A DNA stretch of 64,000 bases, from contig CAYPNF010000002.1 in NCBI GenBank assembly GCA_964411985.1, positions 124,001 to 188,000 on the forward strand. The letters run 5' to 3'. Made by a program: the position numbers and the translations under genes. The DNA comes from CAYPNF01 sp964411985. Its GTDB lineage: Bacteria; Verrucomicrobiota; Verrucomicrobiia; Limisphaerales; J093. This document shows, piece after piece, positions 9,726 through 16,444 of this stretch (position 1 is the first letter of the stretch; each line of letters begins with the position of its first letter). Below the pieces are notes generated by a model. That model was not told where the DNA came from and did not search any database. It saw only the letters and a list, made by a program, of their open reading frames with translations.

Positions 9726-11057
9726 ATGCAAACTTCAACGAAATGGCTCGGAGGGTCTTCGTCAGCGAAGAAGATTCCTAGTCGCGCGGCGGTGTTCGGC
9801 ATGGTTCAAGCGGCTCTCTGCTTCGCGCTTGTAGCGGGCGAAGCACTTGTCCCTGCGGTCGAGTGTCGCGAGCGCGGTGGTTTGCCGAATCTCTTTCCCA
9901 AACTCAAGGCAGGGCAGGAAGTGAAGTTCGCTTATCTGGGCGGTAGTATTACCGCTCAGGAAGGCTGGCGAGTGCAGACACTGAAGTGGTTTCGCGAGCA
10001 GTTCCCTGAGGCCAAGGTACAGGAAATCAACGCGGCGATCGGCGGGACGGGTTCGGATCTGGGCGTTTTTCGTTTGAAACATGATGTGTTGGATCACCAT
10101 CCGGACCTCTTGTTTGTGGAGTTTGCCGTCAACGATGGCGGAGCGGAGCCCGCCCAGATTCACCGGTGCATGGAGGGCATCGTGCGACAAACCTGGAAGG
10201 CGGATCCTTTTACTGACATCTGTTTTGTGTACACGCTGGCGGGCAATATGTTGGAGACTCTGCAGCGAGGCGAATTCCCGCGTGCCGCCAGCGCCATGGA
10301 GAAAGTAGCTGACCACTATGCGATCCCTTCCATCCATATGGGGGTGGAGGTGGCGCGGTTGGAGAAAGCCGGAAAGCTCGTTTTTAAGGGCGACCAACCG
10401 AAAACCGACGATCAGAAGAAGATCCTGGGCGACAAGATCCTGTTCTCGCCGGATGCGGTGCATCCCTATCCGGAGACTGGCCACAGGGTCTACTTCGAGG
10501 CGGTGGTACGTTCCATAGCCAAGATTCGAGCAGTGCCTGGCGAGGGGCGGCATGCCTTGGGGCTTCCGCTGATGTCCGACAACTGGGTGGGCGCAAAAAT
10601 GGTACCCTTGAGCCGAGCCAAACTCTCCGCGGGATGGCAGAAACTCGATCCACAGCAGGATGCTACAGCTCGGTCCTTCGGGAATCGACTTCCAGAAGTG
10701 TGGCGCGCCAGCCAACCCGGAGAGAGCATTTCCTTTCGCTATCGCGGCACCCACGCCTTTGTCTACGACCTTGTGGGTCCGGACTGTGGTCAGGTGAGCG
10801 TGGTGGTGGATGATGCCGCCCCTCGAATCGTGCCTCGATTCGACGCTTATTGCACTTACCATCGACTGGCTCATCTGGTGGTCCTAACCGGAGCCTCCAA
10901 CGGCGTGCACACGGTCACCTTGACCCTCCATTCGGAGCAGCCAGACAAGGCGAAGATCCTTTCTGAACGTGGAGAGCGGATGGACGATCCGAAGCGTTTT
11001 GATGGAACTGCGTGGTATGCAGGTGCGATTCTGCTCGTTGGCGACTTGGTGGAGTGA
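9726..11057 (+). CDS. Secreted SGNH/GDSL-type hydrolase
   Basis: A 443-residue secreted esterase or lipase of the SGNH superfamily, likely acting on acylated polysaccharides. ATG at 9726 is preferred over GTG 9645 because it places a basic stretch and a hydrophobic signal sequence (A-L-C-F-A-L-V-A-G-E-A) near the start, and GGGGG directly precedes it. The catalytic blocks are visible: Y-L-G-G-S-I-T (block I, Ser nucleophile), a glycine in G-G-T-G-S-D-L, E-F-A-V-N-D (block III Asn), and D-A-V-H-P (block V Asp/His). A beta-rich C-terminal domain of about 150 residues follows. It stands alone, divergent from the upstream oxidoreductase. Confidence 0.85.
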   Translation: MQTSTKWLGGSSSAKKIPSRAAVFGMVQAALCFALVAGEALVPAVECRERGGLPNLFPKLKAGQEVKFAYLGGSITAQEGWRVQTLKWFREQFPEAKVQEINAAIGGTGSDLGVFRLKHDVLDHHPDLLFVEFAVNDGGAEPAQIHRCMEGIVRQTWKADPFTDICFVYTLAGNMLETLQRGEFPRAASAMEKVADHYAIPSIHMGVEVARLEKAGKLVFKGDQPKTDDQKKILGDKILFSPDAVHPYPETGHRVYFEAVVRSIAKIRAVPGEGRHALGLPLMSDNWVGAKMVPLSRAKLSAGWQKLDPQQDATARSFGNRLPEVWRASQPGESISFRYRGTHAFVYDLVGPDCGQVSVVVDDAAPRIVPRFDAYCTYHRLAHLVVLTGASNGVHTVTLTLHSEQPDKAKILSERGERMDDPKRFDGTAWYAGAILLVGDLVE

Positions 11058-11259
11058 TGCGGAGATGCTATTCTCGTTGTGGAGACAGAAGATGTGTAAA
11101 GTATTGATAAGGAATATACTGCGAATCAATGAGCCTTCCTGACTGGCCCGTGTGCATGCCGAAGGTGGTCGAACGCAGAGATTTCTGTTGCCTCCAACCC
11201 CGTGGCGAATACAATTTGAAGTTCTGTAGTTACCGCAACTTGTTTATAGGATCCGAACC

Positions 11260-11514
11260 TTGAATAGCGAACTCTGTAAGAAAGCACTGGAAATGGTCGG
11301 GAACCCCAACGTTCTCGTAAACGTGGTTTCGCGGCGGGTGCGCCAGCTCAACTCTGGAGGTGGCGCCAACAGCCGCCCCTTAATCATGAACGCCGAGACT
11401 ATGGGCGCGGCAGATATCGCCCTCACGGAGTTGTTGGAGGGCAAACTGGCCTTTGAGGCTCTCAGCGATGCTGAGGCCTCCGATCTTTCCCAGGGGCGCA
11501 CGAAACCGGCTTAG
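11260..11514 (+). CDS. rpoZ: DNA-directed RNA polymerase omega subunit
   Basis: An 84-residue protein matching the omega subunit in size and in sequence (V-S-R-R-V-R-Q-L-N, then D-I-A-L-T-E-L-L-E-G-K-L). Omega stabilises and helps assemble the beta' subunit of RNA polymerase. The start is TTG at 11260. No ATG or GTG precedes it in frame at a useful distance, and an AGGA lies 9-12 bases upstream. It is directly followed by a strong intrinsic terminator and smpB. Confidence 0.85.
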   Translation: MNSELCKKALEMVGNPNVLVNVVSRRVRQLNSGGGANSRPLIMNAETMGAADIALTELLEGKLAFEALSDAEASDLSQGRTKPA

Positions 11515-11536
11515 GTCTGGACCGCGAGAATTCTCC

Positions 11537-11570
11537 AGCCAGAAGGTCCCCCTTCTGGCTGATTTTGTTT
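11537..11570 (+). terminator. Rho-independent terminator after rpoZ, abutting smpB
   Basis: A perfect 10-bp stem AGCCAGAAGG / CCTTCTGGCT with loop TCCC, followed by GATTTTGTTTG. The T-rich tail ends at the GTG start codon of smpB (11571). Confidence 0.85.
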
Positions 11571-12026
11571 GTGCCCGATATTGTCACCAACTCCAAAGCC
11601 CGACGCGACTACCACATCCTCGAGACGGTGGAGGCGGGCCTGGTGCTTCGAGGCACTGAGGTGAAGTCGCTCCGCGAGGGCAAGAGTCAGATTGCCGATG
11701 CCTTCGTGCGGGTGGAGAATGGGGAGGCTTGGCTGCACAACGCCCACATTGACGAGTACACCATGGGCAACCGGTTTAACCACCTGCCCAAGGCCCCTCG
11801 GAAGTTGCTCTTGCACAAGAAGGAGATCGACCGCCTTCGATCCCTGTCCGAGATCAAGGGGAACGCCTTGCTTGCGCTGTCCTTCTATTGGAAAGCCAAG
11901 AAGGTGAAAGTATGCGTCGCGGTAGGCAAAGGGAAGCAGCAGTTCGATAAGCGCGAGGATCTGAAGGAGCGCGAATCAGAACGAGAATTGCGTCGCGTCG
12001 CCATGCATCATTTCAAGGGGAAGTGA
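11571..12026 (+). CDS. smpB: SsrA-binding protein SmpB
   Basis: A 151-residue SmpB. It binds tmRNA and brings it to stalled ribosomes for trans-translation. Family motifs run in order: N-S-K-A-R-R-D-Y, L-R-G-T-E-V-K-S-L-R-E-G-K, D-A-F-V-R-V-E-N-G-E-A-W-L-H-N-A-H-I, P-R-K-L-L-L-H-K-K-E-I, and the basic tail that enters the decoding site. GTG at 11571 is preferred (TTG at 11565 is the alternative). Neither start has a Shine-Dalgarno sequence, because the preceding 34 bases form the rpoZ terminator. No tmRNA gene was found in the window. Confidence 0.93.
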   Translation: MPDIVTNSKARRDYHILETVEAGLVLRGTEVKSLREGKSQIADAFVRVENGEAWLHNAHIDEYTMGNRFNHLPKAPRKLLLHKKEIDRLRSLSEIKGNALLALSFYWKAKKVKVCVAVGKGKQQFDKREDLKERESERELRRVAMHHFKGK

Positions 12027-12111
12027 AGCCACTCGGCTGCGAGAAATTGGCGTTGCTTCCGCGTTCAGCCCTCTTTACGATTTCTCCCACCAAACTGGTG
12101 CCTGGAATGCA

Positions 12112-12993
12112 ATGAACCTGGGTGTTCGGATTGTGATTTACTTGGTGCTGCTGGCGGTCTGCGTGACCTGTGGCCAGCGGTTCCTCCGTGCTTACAACCA
12201 ACGCATGGACCGGGCCGCGCATCGGTTCGATGCTGTGGAGGGCAACACCAACCTCGTCGATGCCGTCACGCCGGAGCCCACCAATTCGATCGGAACCAAC
12301 GCGCCCGTCGCGGCGCTGACCAATACGAATCGCGCCACGACCAACGCGCCTGTGGTCAAAGTCGTCCCCCCCAAACCCGCGCCGAAGGCGACCCCGCCCC
12401 CGGGGCTTGGTTGGGCGGCGGCGGGCACCTTGCTCTCGGTGATCGCCATTGCGCTGCTTGCCGCTCAGGATTTTGCCCACTACATGTCCGTCAAAGCTCA
12501 CAAAGGACTTTACAACGAGGAAGGCGAGGGCGTGGCCGAACCAGAATACGAGGCTGCGGAGCAGGTTTGGGCCAATGGAAATCACCTGGAGGCGGTCCGC
12601 CTGATGCGGGAGTACCTCCAGAAGAATCCCCGTCAGGTTCATGTCGCCATACGAATCGCGGAGATTTACGAGCGCGATCTGAACAACCCGCTGGCGGCTG
12701 CCTTGGAGTACGAGGAAATCCTCCAGCAGCGGCTCGAGTCTGATCGCTGGGGTTGGTCAGCCATTCATCTCTGCAACCTCTATAACCGTCTCGGCAAGTC
12801 GGAGCGGATCGAGCCACTTCTCGAGCGGATTGTTCGCGAGCACGACGGCACACCCGCGGCCAAGAAGGCGAGAGAGCGTTTAGGGTTGGCCGAGGATGCG
12901 GTACTTTCCTCGCCCGGACTGGCCCAGGAACCTCCCCCCGAGGAAACGAGCCAGGGCAACCTGCCGCCGGGATTCAAGCCCAAAAAGGGCTGA
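12112..12993 (+). CDS. Membrane protein with low-complexity linker and C-terminal TPR region
   Basis: A 293-residue protein of unknown function. Residues 7-25 are a first membrane helix. Residues ~45-95 form a Thr/Asn/Pro/Ala-rich linker with repeated T-N-A-P and T-N-S motifs. A second hydrophobic helix lies at ~102-120 (L-G-W-A-A-A-G-T-L-L-S-V-I-A-I-A-L-L). The C-terminal 150 residues look like tetratricopeptide repeats (A-E-Q-V-W-A-N-G-N-H-L-E-A-V-R-L-M-R-E-Y-L-Q-K-N-P, then a second and third similar pair). The topology puts the linker on one side of the membrane and the TPR region on the other. It sits between smpB and dapL, same strand. Confidence 0.7.
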   Translation: MNLGVRIVIYLVLLAVCVTCGQRFLRAYNQRMDRAAHRFDAVEGNTNLVDAVTPEPTNSIGTNAPVAALTNTNRATTNAPVVKVVPPKPAPKATPPPGLGWAAAGTLLSVIAIALLAAQDFAHYMSVKAHKGLYNEEGEGVAEPEYEAAEQVWANGNHLEAVRLMREYLQKNPRQVHVAIRIAEIYERDLNNPLAAALEYEEILQQRLESDRWGWSAIHLCNLYNRLGKSERIEPLLERIVREHDGTPAAKKARERLGLAEDAVLSSPGLAQEPPPEETSQGNLPPGFKPKKG

Positions 12994-13053
12994 CGTTGTC
13001 CCAGACTCGCTTACGGCGCTGATTTCCGACTTCCATACCGAACCCTTCACCCC

Positions 13054-14301
13054 ATGTCTGAAAGCTACATACAAAACCTCTTCGCAGAGCGAATCGGCGG
13101 CAGCAATTACGGTAAGTCCACCGCGATTTACAAATTCGAGAAAATCAAGCGCGCCAAGCGTGCCGCTTTGGCTGCCAATCCCGGCGCGGAGATCATCGAC
13201 ATGGGGGTCGGCGAACCCGATGCCATGGCGTTTCCGGAGGTGGTCGCCAAGTTGCATGAGGAAGCCAGCAAACCAGAAAACCGGGGATATGCCGACAACG
13301 GCGACGCGGTCCTGAAGGAATCAGCCGCTCGTTACTTGGATCGTGTGTGCGGTGTCAAAGGGATCGATCCTGTGAATGAGGTCATGCACTCGATCGGGAG
13401 CAAGGCCGCACTGTCCATCCTTCCTTCCGCGTTGATCAACCCGGGCGATTACGTACTAATGACCACTCCGGGCTATCCGGTTTTCGGAACCCACTCCCGT
13501 TACTACGGCGGTCAAGTCCACAACCTGAAGCTTACCCCGGCGAGCGGTTTCTTGCCGGACCTCGATAGCATTCCTGCGGACGTTTTGCGCAAGGCGAAGG
13601 TGTTGGTGATCAACTATCCCAACAACCCCACCGGGGCCAGCGCGGGTCCGGCATTCTTTCAGAAAGTGGTCGAGTTCGCACAGAGAAACCGCATTGTGGT
13701 CCTGCATGATGCCGCCTATGCCGCCCTGGTATTTGAGGGTAAACCTGTGAGTTTCTTGGGTACTCCCGGTGCGAAAGAAGTGGGGGTGGAACTGCACTCC
13801 TGCAGCAAGAGTTTCAACATGACCGGGTGGCGTTGTGGTTTTGTGGCCGGTAACCCCCTCCTCGTGAAGGCCTATGGCGACGTGAAGGATAATACCGATT
13901 CTGGACAGTTCCTCGCCATTCAGCACGCGGCCGCCTACTGCTACGACCATCCGGAGATCACGGACGCGATCGCCGCCAAATATTCCCGCAGGATGACGGG
14001 CTTGGTGCAGGTCCTCTGCGACTGCGGATTCCAGGCCGTGAAGCCCAAAGGTTCCTTCTTCCTCTACGTGCCTGCTCCCAAGGCCGCAATCGAGGACAAC
14101 GGCAAGACCGTGGAATTTGCGAATGCCGAGGAAGTCTCTCAGTGGCTCATCACCAGCAAGCTTATCTCCACCGTTCCATGGGACGATGCAGGCTCTTTTC
14201 TGCGTTTCAGCGTGACTTTCGCAGCCCAGTCCGAGTCGGAGGAAAAAAGGGTGCTGGCCGAGGTGAAGAAACGCCTGACTGGAATGAAGCTCCAGTTCTG
14301 A
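13054..14301 (+). CDS. dapL: LL-diaminopimelate aminotransferase
   Basis: A 415-residue fold-type I PLP aminotransferase. DapL converts tetrahydrodipicolinate directly to LL-diaminopimelate, bypassing the DapD/C/E steps of lysine and cell-wall synthesis. It is the pathway known from Chlamydiae, Verrucomicrobia, cyanobacteria and plants. Visible family features are the N-terminal Y-K-F-E-K-I-K-R-A, M-G-V-G-E-P-D, N-Y-P-N-N-P-T-G near residue 187, and the PLP lysine K252 in S-C-S-K-S-F-N-M-T-G-W-R. Length fits. DapL and other class I aminotransferases are related, but the N-terminal G-V-G-E-P-D segment and the K-S-F-N-M-T-G-W-R motif favour DapL. Confidence 0.88.
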   Translation: MSESYIQNLFAERIGGSNYGKSTAIYKFEKIKRAKRAALAANPGAEIIDMGVGEPDAMAFPEVVAKLHEEASKPENRGYADNGDAVLKESAARYLDRVCGVKGIDPVNEVMHSIGSKAALSILPSALINPGDYVLMTTPGYPVFGTHSRYYGGQVHNLKLTPASGFLPDLDSIPADVLRKAKVLVINYPNNPTGASAGPAFFQKVVEFAQRNRIVVLHDAAYAALVFEGKPVSFLGTPGAKEVGVELHSCSKSFNMTGWRCGFVAGNPLLVKAYGDVKDNTDSGQFLAIQHAAAYCYDHPEITDAIAAKYSRRMTGLVQVLCDCGFQAVKPKGSFFLYVPAPKAAIEDNGKTVEFANAEEVSQWLITSKLISTVPWDDAGSFLRFSVTFAAQSESEEKRVLAEVKKRLTGMKLQF

Positions 14302-14317
14302 TCTGACTCCGGAGGTG

Positions 14318-14342
14318 GGTTGCCTCTCCCGGAGAGGCAACC
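14318..14342. terminator. Strong hairpin between dapL and the converging small gene
   Basis: A perfect 11-bp stem (GGTTGCCTCTC / GAGAGGCAACC) with a 3-base loop, lying between two converging stop codons 45 bases apart. T-tails are short on both strands. Likely a shared bidirectional terminator. Confidence 0.65.
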
Positions 14343-14345
14343 ATC

Positions 14346-14600
14346 TTAAGAATCTGACTTGGTGCGGCGGATGTACTCGATCATCTTGTCATCCTCCTCC
14401 CGCAACTTGGCATCGCGGTCTTCCATCATCCCTCTCCACCAGGCGAAAACCAGGGCAGCTGCCCCCAGGAAAGGCACAAGGATGATCAATGGCAGCCACT
14501 TCTCGTTGGCTCCCGAGAGCAGGGGCTCGTCACTTCGGAATACGGCCGCCACGATCAGCACCAGCACGATCAAACCGGCAACTCCGAGCACGTGCTTCAT
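14346..14600 (-). CDS. Small two-helix membrane protein, unknown function
   Basis: An 84-residue protein with two hydrophobic helices (about residues 5-20 and 36-55) and a charged C-terminal tail (R-D-A-K-L-R-E-E-D-D-K-M-I-E-Y-I-R-R-T-K). The tail is predicted cytoplasmic, with a short extracytoplasmic loop. ATG at 14600 is preceded on its strand by AAAGGAACGGGT, giving a plausible ribosome-binding site about 8 bases away. No family recognised. Confidence 0.65.
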   Translation of the reverse strand: MKHVLGVAGLIVLVLIVAAVFRSDEPLLSGANEKWLPLIILVPFLGAAALVFAWWRGMMEDRDAKLREEDDKMIEYIRRTKSDS

Positions 14601-14869
14601 ACCCGTTCCTTTCGGTGTTCCGCAGAAGGTATCGGCCTTCGGTCGATCATGCCATCACCCTACACCAGAAGGCCCAACCCTGGCAACTTCCACTTGGAGT
14701 TTGAGCGGAGTTCGGGATCCTTAACTCCATTCTCTAGGTCAAATCCGGCTGGCTGCCCAAGAGGCCTTGAGTTCACTTGGTTTTTGATGTTGCCGATGCC
14801 CGCGCCATGCAGGTAACCTCCTGAGCGTTGTCGGTACCTCTCCACGGGCACCGACGCATTCGAGCGGCT

Positions 14870-14959
<90 letters not shown>

Positions 14960-15150
14960 ATTGTTTGAAATGGTTCAGAATCAACACCAAGGAAACGGTT
15001 GATTCTCCCAAAGCCTCTGGAGCAATCCTCGGACAAAACTTGGTTGGCTGCGCACTCATGCCCTTGTGTGTCGAAGACGCCCGGGAATCCCCCGACATCG
15101 GAAAGGTGAGACAGGAAGATCACCTACGTACCCCCTCGCTCAGATCCTCA

Positions 15151-15178
15151 TAACCCGCTCCGTTACTGAGGCGGGTTA
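15151..15178 (+). terminator. Hairpin downstream of tRNA-Ser
   Basis: An 8-bp stem TAACCCGC / GCGGGTTA with an extra wobble pair. No T-run follows. Possible terminator or processing structure for the tRNA-Ser transcript. Confidence 0.4.
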
Positions 15179-15184
15179 GCTGGG

Positions 15185-15219
15185 GCCAATTCTGCCCGCC
15201 AGACCGGGGGCGAATTGGC
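15185..15219. terminator. Second long hairpin, GCCAATTC...GAATTGGC
   Basis: GCCAATTC plus GCCC pairs with GGGC plus GAATTGGC: 12 pairs with one bulged T. On the plus strand it is followed by GCTTTGTC. It lies just before the stop of the small minus-strand ORF, so it may end either transcript. Confidence 0.45.
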
Positions 15220-15244
15220 GCTTTGTCATCACCTTCGCGAATCG

Positions 15245-15505
15245 TCAACCCCGTGCTGGGGTATTCCTGATGATCTCATCCCGCAGTGGATGCCTGCAGA
15301 AGAACCCGTATCCAAAGCTTAAGGCATACTTGCACTGCTCGGGGGAACTCACCAAGCAGTCGGCGATGCTGGTCAATCCCGTGGATCTGGCCTGGCAGGT
15401 GTCCAGATCAGGCAATACCACTGGCAATGAGTGGTTTGGGGTTGGGGCGGTCAAGAGAGAACGAGCAGCACCCGGCAGGTAAGAAGGGAGAGCTGGATCA
15501 GTCAT
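15245..15505 (-). CDS. Doubtful small Cys-containing ORF, unknown
   Basis: An 86-codon frame whose C-terminal half looks protein-like: three cysteines in S-I-A-D-C, P-E-Q-C-K-Y-A and G-F-F-C-R-H-P-L, with charged residues after them. The N-terminal half is low in information. The frame is open further upstream to 15799, but that part crosses a terminator hairpin, so ATG 15505 is the latest reasonable start with enough sequence. No ribosome-binding site. It could be the remains of a small Cys-motif protein in a decayed region, or chance. Confidence 0.25.
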   Translation of the reverse strand: MTDPALPSYLPGAARSLLTAPTPNHSLPVVLPDLDTCQARSTGLTSIADCLVSSPEQCKYALSFGYGFFCRHPLRDEIIRNTPARG

Positions 15506-15600
15506 GCACCAAGCTACGACGCAGGCGCATAAGTCGCCATGGGGTGAACACCCTACGGGACAACCTGGAGAACTGCCCAAGAACGCGTTCTCTTGGAGAG

Positions 15601-15650
15601 TCAAAAGAAAAGGCCGCCATCGATTGAACCTAGAGAGTCGAAGGCGGCCT
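15601..15650 (-). terminator. Rho-independent terminator on the minus strand
   Basis: On the minus strand AGGCCGCC pairs with GGCGGCCT around a 24-base loop, then TTTTCTTTTGA. It lies 140 bases after the decayed ATPase gene on the same strand and may be its old terminator. Confidence 0.5.
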
Positions 15651-15786
15651 GAACCTAACCATTCTGCCCGGTGCCAGCGGGCATTCCAACCTAACCTAAC
15701 GTCCACAGTGTTACCCAGAAACCAACGAGGGTCTATGGGGTGTAAACCCCATCCTCCCCAGAATATCGCGACCGCAGAGGCTTGCA

Positions 15787-16014
15787 TCAACGTTGGCACA
15801 ACCCAGGGATCAACAGCTTGAGCGAGGCTTCTGCCTCCTTTCCCTCTCGGACTAAAGTGGCAGTCCTGCTGACCATCGCTCGTAGCTTCTCCACCGCATT
15901 ATCGGCGCGCATCTCCTGGAAGAAACGCAACACCACCCCCCAGCACCACCATAACGACAATCGCCACCGTAGCCCGCACGTCACCTGTTAGGAAAAACAA
16001 TGGACTCTCCATGA
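15787..16014 (-). pseudogene. Relic of an MgtA-type Mg2+-translocating P-type ATPase
   Basis: Two neighbouring minus-strand frames together spell an MgtA-like segment. The first gives G-D-V-R-A-T-V-A-I-V-V-M-V-V-L-G. A shift near 15935 moves to a second frame giving V-L-R-F-F-Q-E-M-R-A-D-N-A-V-E-K-L, then A-M-V-S-R-T-A-T-L-V-R-E-G-K-E, ending at L-I-P-G before a stop where intact proteins have L-V-P-G-D. This is the membrane helix 2 to actuator-domain junction of magnesium-transporting P-type ATPases. Everything downstream (phosphorylation and ATP-binding domains) is missing. A deleted, frameshifted remnant. Confidence 0.7.
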
Positions 16015-16288
16015 GAGGCCATTTGATGGCTCTATCACGCTTTTTGGGCAAGCCGGTGTGAACATGTCCCCCGCGACATCTGAGGTGAGGCTGCGGTGTC
16101 GGGACCAAGACCAGTACGGTCGATGCTAAACACATCGCCCTCAATCCAAGTGATGTGGATTCTGAATGGAGGGGAGGGCCCACATGAAAGGATAGGCCAT
16201 CTACCGTGGTTCCTTCCATCCTGCAACTGACTGCTCTTGTTCATACCGCCGAGTTTACGCTTGGAGATCCGCTTTCGACATAGGGTGT

Positions 16289-16405
16289 TCACGCCAGAGG
16301 CGTACTTCGCTGGACTGAATGATGGCATTCCTGTTCGTGGCGGAGAGCTTTGATGGGATTCAGTCGGGCGGCCTGGCGGGCACCATGAGGCCTCCAACTT
16401 AAACC
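16289..16405 (-). pseudogene. Relic of a MacB/FtsX-type ABC transporter permease C-terminus
   Basis: One minus-strand frame reads G-A-R-Q-A-A-R-L-N-P-I-K-A-L-R-H-E followed by 13 residues and a stop. This is the C-terminal signature of MacB-type permeases (P-x-R-x-A-A-x-L-x-P-I-x-A-L-R-x-E). The preceding transmembrane domain is absent: upstream is the end of the next gene. It appears to be a short stump left by deletion. Confidence 0.55.
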
Positions 16406-16444
16406 ATCCCTATTGCCCTAGGATGGACACCGGGCGAGGCACCG

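Larger units (their letters stand above)
14960..16444. other. Gene-poor scar region with hairpins and pseudogene relics
   Basis: Nearly 1.5 kb without a convincing intact gene. It holds two hairpins after the tRNA, one doubtful small Cys-containing ORF, a terminator on the minus strand, and fragments recognisable as an MgtA-type ATPase and a MacB-type permease (listed separately). Between 16015 and 16288 nothing recognisable was found. Six-base CCTAAC motifs recur at 15650-15700. Confidence 0.6.

Noticed and set aside
9762..10874. 370-codon minus-strand frame opposite the SGNH hydrolase
   Set aside because: Antisense shadow of a gene with intact catalytic blocks.
15506..15799. Upstream half of the 184-codon minus frame over the small Cys ORF
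   Set aside because: It crosses the 15601-15650 terminator hairpin and has no conserved-looking sequence.
14960..16444. tmRNA or RNase P RNA in the gene-poor region
   Set aside because: Neither the tmRNA ends with tRNA-like acceptor and T-arm nor the RNase P GAGGAAAGTCC and ACAGAA core signatures were found on either strand.
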